Positions 33,236-45,671 of a stretch of 64,000 nt of DNA are shown here, in pieces. A program made the translations under genes and the position numbers. Source of the DNA: Mya arenaria. Taxonomy: Eukaryota > Mollusca > Bivalvia > Myida > Myidae. The stretch covers positions 35,949,473-36,013,472 of the forward strand of contig NC_069122.1 of NCBI RefSeq assembly GCF_026914265.1. The letters run 5' to 3'. Position 1 is the stretch's first letter. Each line of letters starts with the position of its first letter. The notes below the pieces were generated by a model. That model was not told the origin of the DNA. It made no database searches and saw nothing but the letters and a program-made list of their open reading frames with translations.

Positions 33236-36200
33236 ATTAGACGAGTCGTAATAAATCTTTATATTTAAAGTAGAATTGTTTAATGCAGGTTAACATTTTT
33301 GAATATGTTAATAACTAGAACAAAACAATACTACTTTTAATGAATTGAAGATGGCTCAAGGACGACCTTTGGCGAATTTCAAACGACAAAATTTCTGGCA
33401 CAATACGAGAGAATGAGATACACTGGGTGTTGACTGTGCCAGCAATCTGGGACAATGCTGCCAAACAGTTTATGAGAGAAGCCGCTAAACAGGTATTCAA
33501 AAGCCATAAACGATAAATAGACAAATGATAAAGAGCTTTTAACACAATTTGAGTATTTTTAGAACTTTTAATCGATTATCAAAAACACTCAATACAATGT
33601 GGTATGCAGGGGACATGAGAGGAGATATGTATTTATAAGCATTTCGTTAAGAAAGGAAAAAAATCCAAATAATTTGTAAATATAGATCGAAAATACACTG
33701 TATTCTTTCATTGATCAATTTTGAAAACATCTGATTTATCGTCGTCCTTTATCTTTTCGATAGGGCAATGCGGTATATTGTACGAATATATTGAATGATA
33801 AACATTTTTATCTAATATTATTATCAACGTTGAGCAACGCATTAATTTTGAATATAAGTACAATGCGTGCAGAATTGTATTATGTTTAGTGCTTTAGCAC
33901 ATTCACTAATATGCGTTTTTCCTGAAGGCTGGTATCGAAGAAACAAGTTGCTCTAGAACCAGAGGCAGCGTCATTGTTTTGTCGCCACCTACCGGTTGAA
34001 CGAAGAGGAAATAAAACGTCGCTCGGCATACCGAAAGCTGGACAGAGATATCTGGTGTTGGATGCGGGAGGTATAACAGGCAGATGCCATAAAAACAGTA
34101 GCCCCGGACCTGCACATACTGTTCCAACATGACTCAGTATCGTTTTCGTACAACCAAATGTGTCTTTTGTCTTAGCTTCGCTTTAATCCGTTCTAATATG
34201 AATCCTAGAGTAAATATTTCTTTCTTATGCCCCAATTTGTCCTTTCCTTGCTCTCAACTTGGAGAGATTACGAAACGTTACTTAAATATGAACGTTTAGG
34301 CGATAACTTGTTTTTAACACCCATGTGTACAGTGTACAAATTTAAAACGTCCTGCCGATACCAAAGGCATGGGAACTTTAAACACCGGTTTGAATAGGCT
34401 CGTACAAAGTGAGTTTTTATTTAAGCATAAATACAACGTGTTAAGCAATTGCAATTTCTATCTGTACTGGTAGCTGAATGGAGAGTTAAGCAATATGAGT
34501 AATATTATGAAGTATCTTCGAGTATACGTGAGGACATTTTTAATACCTTTTCATGAATTAATATTTGATCAAATAATGAAATGTAACGCACCTTATCATA
34601 AGGAGTTAGTCGAACACTGCTCATACGTACCGATTTCAGTATAATTGGATGTTGGCATTTAAAGTCATTTGCAAACCCTCTCTTTTTACGCAAAGGGATG
34701 GCTGACATATTTTTTCTTTCTTGGGATTGTGTTGATGCCATTGCAGTTCACCTTGCACAAGCATATTTGTACCAATAGGATGTGCATCAAATAATTCACA
34801 TGTTTTCTAGGTACAAAATACACGCTGGTATGTTTTTGGATAATGTACGTAGCAATCAGGTAGATCGTACTCGTAACAGCAGGTTCCGTAACCCCTCTAT
34901 TCAAACGGAGCTTACAAAACTGATCTAAGGAGTAACGCGAAAGAGTCTGTTAGCATACTATATGCATTGTTTAAATAAAATTTAAACATTTTTGCTGGAA
35001 TAAAAGCAGTGGTAATGGTAGATGTACTTGAACATGTTGTAGAAGTTATAGTAATATTTGTGTAATATTTACACTCCTTTTTTTCGTTCCTTATATGCGT
35101 GCATGGTATTTCAGTTGTAAACATTAAATATTTTTAAAAGGCGGTTCATGTGTGTATAAATACATTTGTCAATGCTCAGATAATCGCGAAGCCGGAACCT
35201 CATTTACCTTGAATTGACAAAATGTTTTCATGCTACGCAAAGCCATATAATCCTTTAGCAGTAGTAATAGTAATAAAAATAAATAACGAGTATAAGATTT
35301 TTTTATTAATGTGGTTCAATTTCCTACTTCTGTTCCGTTTGGTGGTGGTTTCGTTTAAAGCATCCGGCCAACAAATAAGTTAGTTTTCGGATAGCTCCAT
35401 TCACTAATAAGTTAAATTAAAAACTAATTCCTTACATCTTAAATAAACAACTTTATTGATAATTTTGGTTAAAGTTTTTTTTTCTTTTGCTCTTAATTAA
35501 CAACAATAAAATCGGACGTGCAATGACCAGTTTTGAAGCCCTTAGAGGTGAAAGTAACGTGTTTGTAAAACGATGTACAGTATAATGTCTACATATACTT
35601 GCTGTACATTAAAATCCCATTAGAATGATACCACTTTTTGGGGTCACTAGGCATCCAGAATCCGCGTATTTGTGTCTCGTATACCTTAAGGAGCTACATT
35701 CTTAAGTGAAAACATAATGGCATGTTGCAATGTATAGAAATTAGGAAATATTCTATAACTTAAGGTGGGACAATAGATATCACCGTCCATGGAGTGTTGC
35801 GTTCGATGGAGGTAAAGGAACTGTACAAGGCGAGCGGCGGTGCGTGGGGTGGAACTAAGGTCGACGAAGCCTTCAAAGGTTTCATCAATGACATTGCAGG
35901 TAACATAGATGATGTTTTTAAACAACGCATATGGTATTTTAGAACATACATTTATACTGAACCAGCATAAATCATCGTCAGTGATTCAGAAGAAAGGTTC
36001 TATTGAGAACAGTATGGTAATTCATTCAATAACAAAAACTTATTTATTTGTATTTACGTATTTTGGTTTCATATAAACTGAAGAAGACATCCTAAAAGTC
36101 TTAATATATTTGGTCATTCTGTCTTGGAGAAAAGTTGATTTTTATTTTGCTTAACATAAATGAAGATTGACTTTATTGTTAATAAAAAAATCGATTCCAA

Positions 36201-37598
36201 GAAATACTTTCCAAGAATAAATTCAACTCTTAACCCAAAAGTTTGTTGCCATTTGAAGTGTGATCAAGTTTGATAAAGCTCAGACCACAATTTTGATAGC
36301 ATTTCAATAAAAATGAATAGAAATATTCTTAATATCATTGTTTTACAGTTCGTAAATCATACAAAAAATATTATTTTCGTGTGCAGGGTTCGACGCCATG
36401 GCCGATTTAAAGCGAAACCACTTGTACGATTTCATTGATTTGTTTCGTCGATTCGAAAACAAGAAGCGGTCCATTTCTCCAGACAAGGACAGCAAGACTG
36501 ATTATACCCCTTCCTCTGTCCCTGTGTACCTTGATAGAGAAACGACAGGGACGAGCCTTGTGTGACCTCATCAAGAACACGTATTACGCCTCTTCGGTAA
36601 ATCCTTGATACTTGTTCTACTGTTACATGGTGTCTACTTATATATTTTGTCGTAAAATGAATTTGTAAGAATTGTTTGTTCTTTTCAATTATGTATTAAT
36701 ATGCAAGTCATTATCATTCACGATCAGGCAATACATAAATATAACAATGAAAAAGAAAATACAGTTTCCAATACTTACCAATACTTTTTTTAGAAGTCTG
36801 ATTTTTTGACTCAAATATTAAACAAATTATACTAGACAATTATTAATTAAACATGATTTCTTCAAAAATCTGTTTTACTGTTATAAGGTGTCAATGACAA
36901 ACGAAAAGGTCAAGATCGACGCTAGCGTTGCCAGACGGTATTTCGAAACATGTGTTTCAAGCACTGTTGGGCACTTGAAGAACATTCTAAGCTTGCCAGT
37001 AAACAGGGGTGTAGAAGCTATTTTGATGGTAGGTGGATTTTCCGAATCGCCTATGCTTCAATACGCTGTGAGCAAAGAGTTCGGAGCTCTAAAAAGAATT
37101 GTTCCACGGGAAGCAAGCCTTGGCAGTACTGAAAGGGGCTGTAATATTTGGGCACAACACAAAAGCTATCAAAGAACGTATTAGCCAACGGACTTACGGT
37201 GTTGAAACGACCTCTCCTTTCGATGCAACCAAACACGATGTGACCAAAAAGAAATATTATGAAGGAAAAGCCCGATGCACCGATATTTTTTTGAAGCATA
37301 TAGAAGTTGGACAGAAACTAAAGGTTGGTGAGACCCAATTTAAACGGCGTTATGTTAGTATAGGAATCAGACCAAAGCTCAATTGTCTTTCCCATTTTTA
37401 TTACGTATGAGAAGAACCCCATGTATACAACAGATCCAGGGTGTACTTGTGTTGGGAATCTTACCATCCCTCTTTCCCGCAGCGGAAAAGACAGAGAGGT
37501 AATTGTAAGGTTCATCTTTGGAGGAACAGAAATTGACGTTGAGGCAACAGAAAAATCAACAAGAAAGGTTCATCACTTGAAGATCGATTTCCTGGTTT

Positions 37599-37792
37599 AA
37601 ACTGAATTTTGTTGTGTTTGATTGCATTTTGAGCTTTAGGCGGCAGTGAATTATCTGTGTTATGAAGTATAAACTGTGTGTTACACAAATTGTTTAAACT
37701 GAATTTTGTTGTGTTTGATTGCATTTTGAGCTTTAGGCGGCAGTGAATTATCTGTGTTATGAAGTATAGACTGTGTGTTACACAAACTGTAT
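37599..37792. repeat. two-copy 97-bp tandem duplication after HSPA12 copy 2 stop
   Basis: AAACTGAATTTTGTTGTGTT at 37599 recurs at 37696, and the copies are almost identical over about 97 bp. The first copy overlaps the stop codon, so this is a recent duplication at the very start of the 3' untranslated region. Confidence 0.9.
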
Positions 37793-39362
37793 AGCTGATG
37801 TGTTTCGAAAGTGTTTACTTAGTTATTAATATGGCTAAGATTATGTAAACTTAAGACTACCGTTCTCAGTCTCTGTAAAACTGGAAATTATGAAAACAAA
37901 CTCACATAGATAATAATTTACTTTGATTTACCTTCACAAAATTGATGAAGTGTCTAGGTTTAAATGTTAAGGTTATATTTTTTGTAAAGCTAAAGATCGT
38001 ATTGTTTACAAGCAACAAAAACTATATTTTGTTCAGTAAAAAGGAAGACATATATGTTTATCTACTGATTACTGTAAAATCAATTGCATTTTTTCTGTAA
38101 TAAGAGGATGGGTTATGGTGGTAATTATGTATTAGAAAAAGAACAAAACAATGGAACATGTACACAAAATGTTAAAAGAAGTGATTGTGTGGATTATAGA
38201 AAAGTGGTATTCAACCATTGTAAAAATAGATATCGACACACAATGATATTGGTGACAACTCTTATAATCCAGACTTGTATAAAACTTCCAGTGTCTGTGT
38301 TGAATGCGATGCTTTGTAGATATATGTATATGTTAATAAAATTACAAAGAATAAACTCCAATGGTTAAAACAAATCACATCTATATTTACTAAAAATGAT
38401 ATGATTTATATCAGAGAAAGTCATGAATTTCCAAATACTGAATGGCTAAAGATGTAGATTTTGCGATAAAAACTGTATTGGTGACGTATTACACCAGCTT
38501 TTTATATTTGTCCACATGGGCTATGGCCTTCTGGATATTCTGTAAATAAATCTTGAATCTTGAATCTTGAATCTTGTATTACACCAGGTTTTACATGTAA
38601 CTATTTTGCTGAGTATAGAAAACATATTTATTGAAAGACGATTATATCGTTATACAAATGTATAAAACTTCAGAACTATTTCGGACCAAACCTGATGATA
38701 ATAATATCAAATTAATTATATCATGTAAATTCCTGAAGCATATTGTTGTTAATTTTAGTTTGAGAAATGTAAAATAATGTGTTCCACCCTTGGTAAATAT
38801 TTGATTGTCTCTTTATTCTGCATAAAAGTAAGCTGACGTTTGTAATTATCTAAATGTTACTCATATAATGAAACATAAAATGTTTACTGATTTATTTTTT
38901 ATCTTTAATGTATATAGTGTTTGCAATGACTTAATGTGTTTATATGTTCTCATGTTTTTGTCATGTACTTGTGACATGAGTTTAGATGAATAAAAGTGTA
39001 GATGTGTCGAACGTTTTACATACTGTCCATACGTTCTATGTTGAAGGCTGTCAATAAAGTTATTGATTATATATATCCCGACCAATGTTGCCATAGAGCG
39101 AACAATAAAAAGTGTTATTACATTAGTGTACATAAAGGTTAAGACAACACAACTTCAAAGTTAAATTTCCACATACGCTCAATTTAAGAATGGGATAATT
39201 CCTCGCAGATTCACATCGAATTAGTTCCCTAAGATACCGATCGCCTCTCCGTTAAACGCCACATCAAAGCATCTATATTCCCATATAAATTTAACCGACT
39301 TATTTATTTCAGCAATTTAGTTTACTTGTTCTCTTTCACTGGATCAAACGCAAGCACTCAGT
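37793..39362. other. 3' flank of HSPA12 copy 2
   Basis: No gene apart from a LINE tail at 38498-38575. AATAAA at 39053-39058 in the conserved GGCTGTCAATAAAG context. A 94-codon open frame at 38084-38368 has no domain, and no equivalent was seen in unit 1. Confidence 0.45.
38498..38575 (+). mobile_element. 5'-truncated LINE 3' end with 12-bp target duplication
   Basis: A 78-bp stub ending TCTGTAAATAAATCTTGAAT followed by further (TCTTGAA) repeats, a tail style known for non-LTR retrotransposons. It is flanked by perfect 12-bp direct repeats GTATTACACCAG at 38486-38497 and 38576-38587. Only the last bases of the element were inserted. Confidence 0.85.
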
Positions 39363-40479
39363 ATGGATATATGTAGTGTGTTGTTAGCCGTTTAGTTTGT
39401 TTTCGTTTTATTTATGCGGGAGTTTTTCATTGAATATCGAAAATGCTAATACAGTATCGACAGGGTTTGAAGCAAAGATTACAGCTTTAGTAGAAAAACT
39501 ATCAGAAGAAGAGCATGAGATTCAGGAATGGAAACTGAAAATAGAAACACCTGAACAACATATGGTGGAAGTAAAACGGAATAAGGAAAAAGGTAGAACG
39601 TTATAGTTGTTTTTCTTTCTTGTATCAAATGTACAACATATCTTACTATCAGTTATGGAAGTGAGATCCTTTTGAAGCGAAGCATGAAACGAAATCTTAG
39701 TAATAAACACAGAAGCCTCGGTTTGAAAAAACAGTTCATTTACGGCAATAAAAGGTGGACATTGCCTCCTGGAATATCTTTTGAAAGGCGGTTATTTATT
39801 TTCATGAGTCTGTTGCGTATGTTTATGGATTTAGGGGAATGCTTTGATAAAGGCGAAAAAATGACACTACCGCAATTGTTTATTCTTACCTTGATTAAGA
39901 CGTATTGCGACAAACGTGCGTTGAACTAATTTTACCGGAATTGAAAGTAATTATATCGTGTGTTTTTTTCATTAAACTGTCATGGTCACAAAAAAGTGAA
40001 CTGTTCCAAAGTGTGCTTATTTTTTTCTAAAAAATATTGCTTTTATTATATTTATACGTAATGAGTTTTTACGACCAATGGAATTTGAATTGCGTGTTCG
40101 TGCACTGATATTTATGTGTACAACCCGCTTCATGGATAAAAGATTCACAGAGACGATTTCGAAGTGATAGCACTGTTGTTCAAAACCGGAGTCAACAACG
40201 ATATCTCATGTTTTTACTTTATTCACGTTTTTTCTTATTTCGCTTAGTTCATGATGACGTCATTTCCAGTTACACAGGTCAACCGGGTCAGTCATGGATA
40301 TGCCATGCCTCAGTCTTTGATGGAATTTCTTTTTGATAATCCACTTATCAAATATGCACAGTTCATCAGTTTAACTAATCGAAACTTTCGATACCAGAAA
40401 TAATAGCAATCGTTACTGATAAAAGACAAAGACGTTTAATGACGGGACATAACACCTATGTGACGAGAATCTGTTTATT

Positions 40480-40705
40480 CGTCCCATTCGGAGCTCCTCG
40501 GCCAATTTTCTCGAAACTAACATTCGGAGCTCCTCGGCCATTTTTATCGAAAACAACCTCGGATGTATGTGGACGGTTTACATAGTCAGAAACTGGTATG
40601 TGTAAGTCCGCTGCAGGTAGATCGCGTAGTAACTTAAACTAATGTACCGGCATACATCCGAGGTTGTTTTCGCGAAAATGGCCGAGGAGTTCCGAATGCA
40701 TTCGT
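40480..40705. mobile_element. inverted-repeat MITE in collagen-like intron 1, copy 2
   Basis: Homologue of 17971-18303 with a shorter loop. Its left arm has a local tandem duplication: CATTCGGAGCTCCTCGGCCA occurs twice, near 40485 and 40522. Confidence 0.7.
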
Positions 40706-41741
40706 CCTATTATCGATTTTTATGATAATTTATTTAAATCAAGCGTTAAGATATGTTTTCAAGGTACAATTGTGTGCACATATGATGCTTGCGTATGTGA
40801 GGTGGAGCGTTCGTTGTTCATGTCTGCAATTAACAACAGAAACTACATTCTCTATGACTTTAAATCAACCGGTTAATGAGATAATGAAACGGAATTTTAA
40901 TGCCCAGTGCGTTATACTGCTGTATGTTTGTGAAGCAATGGATAAAGGGGATGGGGGAAGGCATATGGAGTGTGTATTAATATAAATATAATGAACAGAA
41001 CATTCCATTGAATCAGATACTCGCACACAAATTCAAGATTGGATAACGCACACCTTCCAAAACTGTTAAAAAAACTACATCATTGTGTCTTTCTTTAAAA
41101 AAAACATCACCACCATCAATATGATTGTGTTCTACCGCAGGCTCTCGTCAAGAATATGTCCTCATTTCACTTCAACTGGCCTTAAGTGCTATGTACAAAA
41201 TCAATCCTTACTTTGTAAGTTCGTACCCGGTCCGTAGTTCACTTATTTTTGTCTTTGTCCTACGAGATCCTTGTCATAATGATTACCGTTTTAAAGGCCG
41301 ATGCTAGGTGGCATTGGCGATGCTCTATATTTAGTTAATGGCAATGAACAGTATCTATCAAATCGAGACTTTTTTATTTTGAAAGGAGTTAGTGCTTCCA
41401 CGCGGAGGACCTCCCATCCAGGATTTACTTTTAGTAGTTAATGCTCTATGTTGTTTTTCATTTACCAATAAATTTGAGGGAGGCGCACTGAACAGCTAAC
41501 GGTAGAGCTAAGATAATGCTATGGTTTTAAATCAGATTAATCTACCATTCGACTAACTTTTGCTTCGCTTTTTCAGTTCTTAGCCGACGTAAGAGAGGGG
41601 TAGTTGATCATAGACTTGGACTTCTTGTTGGCAAGCCGGGCCCCCAGGTAAAAACTACTGTTTTAGAGGAACCCAACTATCAAATACAATAATATCAATA
41701 AAACGTTTTTATATAGCTCACTGATTTCAATGTATCCTAAA

Positions 41742-43525
41742 GTCTACCATTATCATATGTGCATTAAGTTTCGTTAAGTATGATGCACTCGCGGTCTTTC
41801 ATCATCATATGTGCATTAAGATTTGCTAAATATGATGTACTCGCGGTATTCCATCATCCTATGCGCATTAAGTTTCGCTAAATATGATGTACTCGCGGTA
41901 TTCCATCATCATATGTGCATTAAGTTTCCCTAAATATGATGTACTCGCGGTATTCCATCATTCTATGCGCATTAAGTTTCGCTAAATATGGTGTACTCGT
42001 TGTATTTCATCATCATATGTGCATAAAGTTTCGCTAAATATGATGTACTCGTGGTATTTCCTCATCATATGTGCATAAAGTTTCGCTAAATATGATGTAC
42101 TCGTGGTATTTTATCATCATTTGTTCATTAAGATTCGTTAATATGATGTACTCGCGGTCTTTCATAATCATATGCGCATTAAGTTTCGCTAAATATGATG
42201 TAATCGCGGTCTTTAATCATCATATGTGCATTAAGTTTCGCTAAATATGATGTACTCGCGGTCTTCCATCATCATATGTGCATTAATTTTCGCTAAATAT
42301 GATGTTCTCGCGATCTTCCATCATCAAATGTGCATATAAAGTTCGTTAGATATGATGAACTCGCGGTATTACATCATATTTGTGCATTATGTTTCGTTAA
42401 ATATGATGTTCTCGCGGTATTCCATCATCATAATGCGCATTAAATTTCGTTAAATATGATGTTCTTGCGATCTTTCATCATTATATGTGCATTAAATTTC
42501 GTTAAATATGATGTACTCGCGATCTTCCATCATCATATGCGCATTACATTTCGTTGAATATGATGTACTCGCGGTATTCCATCATCATATGTGCATTAAG
42601 TTTCGTGAAATATGATGTTCTTGCAATCTTTCATCATTATATGTGCAGTTAAGTTTCGCTAAATATAATGTACTCGCGATCTTGCATCATCATATGTGCA
42701 TTAAGATTCGCTAAATATGATGTACTCGCGGTATTCTATCATCCTTTGCGCATTAAGTTTCGCTTAATATGATGTACTCGTTGTATTTCATCATCATATG
42801 ATCATTAAGATTCGTTAAATATGATGTTCCTCGCGGTCTTCCATCATCATATGCGCATTAAATTTCGTTGAATATGATGTACTCGCGGTCTTTCATAATC
42901 ATATGTGCATTAAGTTTCGTTAAATATGATGTTCTTGCGATCTTTCATCATCATATGTGCATTAAATATCGTTAAATATGATGTACTCGCGATCTTCCAT
43001 CATCATATGAGCATTAAATTTCATTGAATATTATGTACTCGCGATCTTCCATCATCATATGTGCATTAAATTTTTCTTTTAATATGATGTACTCGCGATC
43101 TTCCATCATAATATGCGCATTAAATTTCGTTAAAAATGATATACTCGCGGATTTCCATCATCATATGTGCATTAAGTTTCGCTAAATAAGATGTTCTCGC
43201 GATCTTTCCATCATCATATGTGCATAAAGAATCGCTAAATATGATGTACTCGCTGACTTACATCATCATCTGTGCATAAAGTATCGCTTAATATGATGTA
43301 CTCGCGGACTTCCATCATCATATGTGCATAAAGTATCGCTTAATATGATGTACTCGCGGACTTCCATCATCATATGTGCATAAAGTATCGCTTAATATGA
43401 TGATCTCGCGGACTTCCATCATCATATGTGCATAAAGTATCGCTAAATAGTATGTTCTCGCGGTCTTCCATCGTGATATGTGCATTCAATTTCGTTAAAT
43501 AGTATGTGCTCGCGGTCTTACATCG
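41742..43525. repeat. 52-bp intronic minisatellite, about 34 units
   Basis: Same 52-bp unit and same intron as 19637-20735, but longer and with its own variant classes (for example units with GTATTCCATCATC or ATAAAGTATCGCTTAATATG). The last units near 43300-43440 are nearly identical to one another, suggesting recent expansion at that end. It ends only about 70 bp before the next exon. Confidence 0.93.
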
Positions 43526-45438
43526 TTAAAATGGCTTTAAATTAAATTTAACCATCCTGCATCATCGATAGCTCTGACTATTTTGTGCTCGTCAGGTACC
43601 CCTGGACACCAAGGTCCACCAGGCAGAATCGGATCTAGAGGTCAGAAAGGTCACAAAGGCACCAGTGGAAACCCAGGCTTACGCGGCCCACCAGGTCCAT
43701 ACGGGCATCCTGGCTGGCCCGGACCACCAGGTATTGGAGCCGATTTGTTACTTTAAATCTTGAGTAAAGTTTTATGAATGTATGATACCACTACAACCTA
43801 AAACTGTATATAAATAGTTATATCAACTAAAAAGGTTCAACGAAGTTCTGGATGGCCAATTGTTCCTGTTCTTGACATGTCGTTGCTGTTAAGTGTTCGT
43901 CTTTTTATTAAGGTAGTTATGTTTCCTTAGTATTCCTTGTATATGGAAACACTCAAAATAATAGCCTTTAAACCAGACACAGGAACGATTATTATAGAAG
44001 TTATTCCTTTCCTAATTGTTTTTGTCTTTTATAATTGTGCAATCTTATTTCGTGTATATTCATTACTTACAGGTTTTGTCGGCTTCCCGGGCGAGATAGG
44101 TGAGAAAGGTTTCCCTGGATACGACGGAATCCCTGGGATTATCGGTGACGTAAGGCTGGGCTGGTGTTAATGGCAAACATGGTTTTAGAGGCCCTCCTGG
44201 GTATCTTGGTCATGTGGGTTTTATTGGTATGCCCGGGCCTCCAGGCATCAAAGGTAATGTGGGGATGACTGGAGACTGGGGGATGCCAGGTATGCTTAAT
44301 TAAATTATGTTTGTAGTATACAGAATTCATTGTTACATCTAAACTGGATCAAAACCGACTGAAAGCAACCAAAAATGTCAAATGATTCAGGAGTACCTTA
44401 TATAGATTTAAAATATGTAGCAAGTAACATACCCCACTAGTTAAGTTTTGCCATTGGATATAATTAGTTACAATGACTAACTTTCTTATTTTTTAGTTCA
44501 AAATTTTACACTTCTGTGCTATATAGCAGCTGTTTATGATGACAACATATTTCAGTTATTATACAATAGCTATAGCTTTTAACTGTACGTATTTGCTTAA
44601 TCACACATCGGATGAGTGCAAATTGCATAACAATCTTGTAATGGCTTAGTTGGCTATCATAAATGTTATTTTGCGAAACACTGAGCTTGTTCAAATCTTA
44701 ATCAAATCAAAATATTGAAATAAGTTTATCTCATTTGTATCATACTTATAGCTCTAGATAAATGTTGTATTGTTTATATTTATCTCGTGTCTATTTCTAA
44801 GGCATCCAGGGAATCGCCGGCGTTCCAGGTGACGTGGGATTTTATGGAGAAGCTGGTCCGATGGGTGAACCTGGCTTTCGAGGACCAGAAGGGGAAATGG
44901 GTCTAAAGGGGCCAAATGGTGAAAGAGGAGAACAAGGAGACATCGGACAATGGGGATCTGTTGGAAGTCCGGGATCCATGTATGACCCATACGCCGCCAT
45001 GTTTGGTGCTGCATCGGCTGCATTTGATTACGATCCTTTTAAAGATGTAAACTGCTCGGAGACAGATGATGGCCAATCAACTTGCTCCTTCGAAAGTGGA
45101 CCACCAGCTGAAGCCATCGGGAAGTCAAGCAAGATGGCATTTCCGGTATACATGCACCCTCCACCCGGTGCGCAAGTAGTTACGGTAGCAGCCGGTCCTA
45201 TGATTGGAAAGGCGCCTTTTATATATGGACCACCATCATTGGGTACAAAAGTTCAAGGTCAAAGCCTGCGTTGACATATCTGATGAAGATCTTGTACGAG
45301 ATATGGGCTACGATTCTGAAGATGGAGATATTTTGACGGAGAAAGATTATATTAAACTGTTGAAGAAAGAGGAGGGCGGTTTGATTGACGATCAATTTAA
45401 CAATGGAACCATAACATCAACACCGGTAATTTTTAAAG

Positions 45439-45630
45439 ATCAATTCAACAACGAGACCACGAAATCTGCACCTGACATGTTTGAAGATCAATTCAACAAC
45501 GAGACCACGACATCTGCACCTGAGATGTTTGAAGATCAATTTAACAACGAGACCACGACACATGCACCTGAGATGTTTGAAGATCAATTAAACAACGGGA
45601 CCACAACGATCGCTCCCGATATGTATGAAG
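45439..45630 (+). repeat. 48-bp coding tandem repeat in the collagen-like C-terminal tail
   Basis: Four units of 48 nt (DQFNNET-type, 16 residues) start at 45439, 45487, 45535 and 45583, preceded by a diverged one near 45391. Each carries an N-E-T or N-G-T glycosylation sequon. Copy 1 has only two units (near 24475 and 24520). Confidence 0.85.
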
Positions 45631-45671
45631 ATAGTTCAGAAGAATATTCTGATAAACATTCCGAAGAGTGA

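Larger units (their letters stand above)
29279..37600 (+). pseudogene. HSPA12: HSPA12-like Hsp70 gene, copy 2 (frame-broken)
   Basis: All nine exons are traceable with matching boundaries: 29279-29287, 29972-30107, 31445-31593, 32208-32287, 33351-33492, 33928-34070, 35765-35899, 36387-36596, 36888-37600. Exon 6 is 143 nt instead of 151 (8-nt deletion in the stretch before VALEPEAASLF), exon 8 is 210 instead of 209 (extra base near 36501), and exon 9 has an extra base near 37123 and another near 37382. The phosphate-1 loop reads DFGTMYSSW, with Met replacing the second Thr of GTTYS. Intron 3 keeps the GC donor. Introns 2, 4 and 6 are longer than in copy 1 through insertions, including a foreign exon-like segment at 30665-30907. 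A protein could be made only in truncated form. Confidence 0.9.
39363..45671 (+). pseudogene. short collagen-like gene with N-terminal coiled coil, copy 2 (broken)
   Basis: Exons: 39363-39592, 41577-41647, 43596-43730, 44073-44289, 44802-45671. Order of parts: signal-peptide-like start (MDICSVLLAV), coiled coil (ALVEKLSEEEHEIQEWKLK), a furin-type RRKR before GVVDHRL, three Gly-X-Y exons, a Cys-containing linker (CSETDDGQSTCSF), then an acidic tail with 16-residue repeats of DQFNNETTTSAPEMFE type carrying N-glycosylation sequons. The phase 1 donor AAAAG/GTAGAA joins exon 1 to exon 2. Lesions: stop and indel in the signal-peptide region, one base missing in 41577-41647, one extra base near 44151, and a frame change near 45265. 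The 146-codon frame 44834-45274 and the tail frame to 45671 are separate pieces. AATAAA is at 45904. Lesions differ from those of copy 1. Confidence 0.8.

Noticed and set aside
33906-34130. Minus-strand open frames opposite HSPA12 exons (also 12175-12366, 13632-13844, 59592-59843, 60235-60444)
   Set aside because: They are complements of conserved plus-strand exons and recur only because those exons are repeated.
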